This document shows positions 14,169-15,034 of a stretch of DNA of 15,034 bases, piece after piece. Position 1 is the first letter of the stretch; each line of letters opens with the position of its first letter. Both the position numbers and the translations under genes were made by a program. The DNA is taken from positions 1 to 15,034 of the forward strand of contig JALOBT010000051.1 in assembly GCA_023228125.1 (NCBI GenBank), read 5' to 3'. The stretch is from Candidatus Cloacimonadota bacterium. GTDB lineage: Bacteria; Cloacimonadota; Cloacimonadia; Cloacimonadales; Cloacimonadaceae. The notes beneath the pieces are model-generated. The model did no database searches. It saw only the letters and a program-made list of their open reading frames with translations, and had not been told where the DNA came from.

Positions 14169-14999
14169 ATGACCTTAGAGCAAAGCATTATCCAGCTATA
14201 CCAATCTCCCAAAAGAGACTACAATGCCCAGGACAATGCCGTCCTGGCCAGTTTTATAGAAGCCTTGAATGCCGGCCAAATCCGCGCTTGTGAGAAGACT
14301 AATGAGCTCTGGCAGGTCAATGCCTGGATCAAGATGGGCATCCTGCTGGGCTTCCGAATGGGCAGTTTGGTGGAGTATCCAGTCTCCGAGACCAAGAGCT
14401 TTTTCGAAAAAGACACCTTTCCCGAAAAGCGCTTTCGGCTCAGTGATGGAGTGCGGATCGTGCCGGGTGGTAGCTCTGTGCGCATCGGAGCCTATATTGC
14501 CCCAGGTGTCACCATCATGCCTCCCTCTTACATCAATATCGGCTCTTGGGTGGATACTGGCACGATGGTGGATTCCCACGCTTTGGTGGGCTCTTGCGCC
14601 CAGATAGGTAAAAGGGTGCATCTCTCTGCCGGAGCGATGATTGGCGGTGTCTTGGAGCCCATTGGTTCTCGTCCGGTCATCATTGAAGATGAAGCTTTCA
14701 TCGGTGGTAATACCGGCATTTATGAAGGCATTATTATCGGCGAAAAAGCCGTGATCGCCTCCGGTACTGTGATCAACGGTTCTACTCCTATATATGACAG
14801 CGTGCATGGGGCCTTCTTGCCTCGTGATAGCGGTGGCAGCTTCACCATTCCTCCCCGGGCCGTAGTAGTCCCTGGTTCCCGCAAGCTGAAGCAAAATCCG
14901 GATTTTCAGGTCTATTGCCCCATCATCATCAAATACCGCGATGCCAAGACCGATGCCGCCTTGACGCTGGAAGATGAACTCAGACATATTTTGGACTAA
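14169..14999 (+). CDS. dapD: tetrahydrodipicolinate N-succinyltransferase
   Basis: DapD transfers succinyl from succinyl-CoA to tetrahydrodipicolinate in the succinylase branch of diaminopimelate/lysine synthesis, in the cytoplasm as a trimer. The 276 residues have the family layout: a helical N-terminal domain (1-95), then a left-handed beta-helix of hexapeptide repeats (about 97-235). Hallmarks are RIVPGGSSVRIGAYIAPGVT (96-115), WVDTGTMVDSHALVGSCAQI (127-146), KRVHLSAGAMIGGVLEPIGS (148-167) and FIGGNTGIYEGIIIGE (177-192). The ATG follows the preceding stop without a gap. Only 35 bases follow its stop in the window and no terminator is seen there. Confidence 0.97.
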   Translation: MTLEQSIIQLYQSPKRDYNAQDNAVLASFIEALNAGQIRACEKTNELWQVNAWIKMGILLGFRMGSLVEYPVSETKSFFEKDTFPEKRFRLSDGVRIVPGGSSVRIGAYIAPGVTIMPPSYINIGSWVDTGTMVDSHALVGSCAQIGKRVHLSAGAMIGGVLEPIGSRPVIIEDEAFIGGNTGIYEGIIIGEKAVIASGTVINGSTPIYDSVHGAFLPRDSGGSFTIPPRAVVVPGSRKLKQNPDFQVYCPIIIKYRDAKTDAALTLEDELRHILD

Positions 15000-15034
15000 G
15001 ATATACTACACTAACAACCAAGCTAAAAACCAAG

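Noticed and set aside
14196..14987. 263-codon minus-strand frame opposite dapD
   Set aside because: dapD is unmistakable on the + strand; the antisense frame is a by-product of its codon use.

Overview
The window looks like a chromosomal segment of a Gram-negative-type bacterium with moderate GC. Supporting signs are a DapD succinyltransferase (diaminopimelate pathway), IspH (non-mevalonate isoprenoid pathway), a protein with a lipobox signal peptide, and a probable exported beta-rich envelope protein. The gene content and style would fit the FCB/Cloacimonadota area, but this is an impression from protein character, not a proven assignment.

Layout. (1) Positions 1-1056 carry no convincing protein gene. 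They hold an unusually dense, orderly series of inverted repeats, including a 79-base nearly perfect hairpin (380-458), and end at a terminator-like hairpin (977-1004). I read this as a candidate large structured non-coding RNA on the + strand. (2) Two small minus-strand genes (1562 to 1057) are adjacent paralogues of the glycine/arginine-rich DUF5320 type; the upstream copy may be decaying. (3) Positions 1563-2135 are again gene-free. They hold hairpins, a 14-bp perfect palindrome, and a second structured block (1838-2056) with a possible promoter just before it. (4) A tightly coupled + strand operon cmk - ispH - rpsA - PAP2 phosphatase (2136-7682) follows. RpsA is 927 aa with six S1 domains between very acidic repeat-containing arms, and a strong intrinsic terminator lies inside the first codons of the PAP2 gene. 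(5) A single lemA-family gene (7789-8388) ends at a bidirectional terminator facing (6) a minus-strand cluster: SAM methyltransferase, TetR regulator, predicted exported beta-rich protein, polysaccharide-deacetylase-like lipoprotein (11582 to 8440). (7) Divergently, a + strand operon with overlapping or abutting ends (11640-14999) encodes a PHP phosphoesterase, a small two-helix membrane protein, a MalY/PatB-type aminotransferase and DapD.

Functionally, the cmk-ispH-rpsA block links nucleotide, isoprenoid and translation housekeeping. The minus-strand cluster looks like a small regulated envelope unit (TetR, exported barrel-like protein, surface deacetylase). The last operon joins lysine/diaminopimelate synthesis with a PLP enzyme that could supply the aminotransferase step next to DapD. 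The most unusual content is the non-coding DNA in 1-1000 and 1838-2056. Positions 15000-15034 hold nothing I can name.
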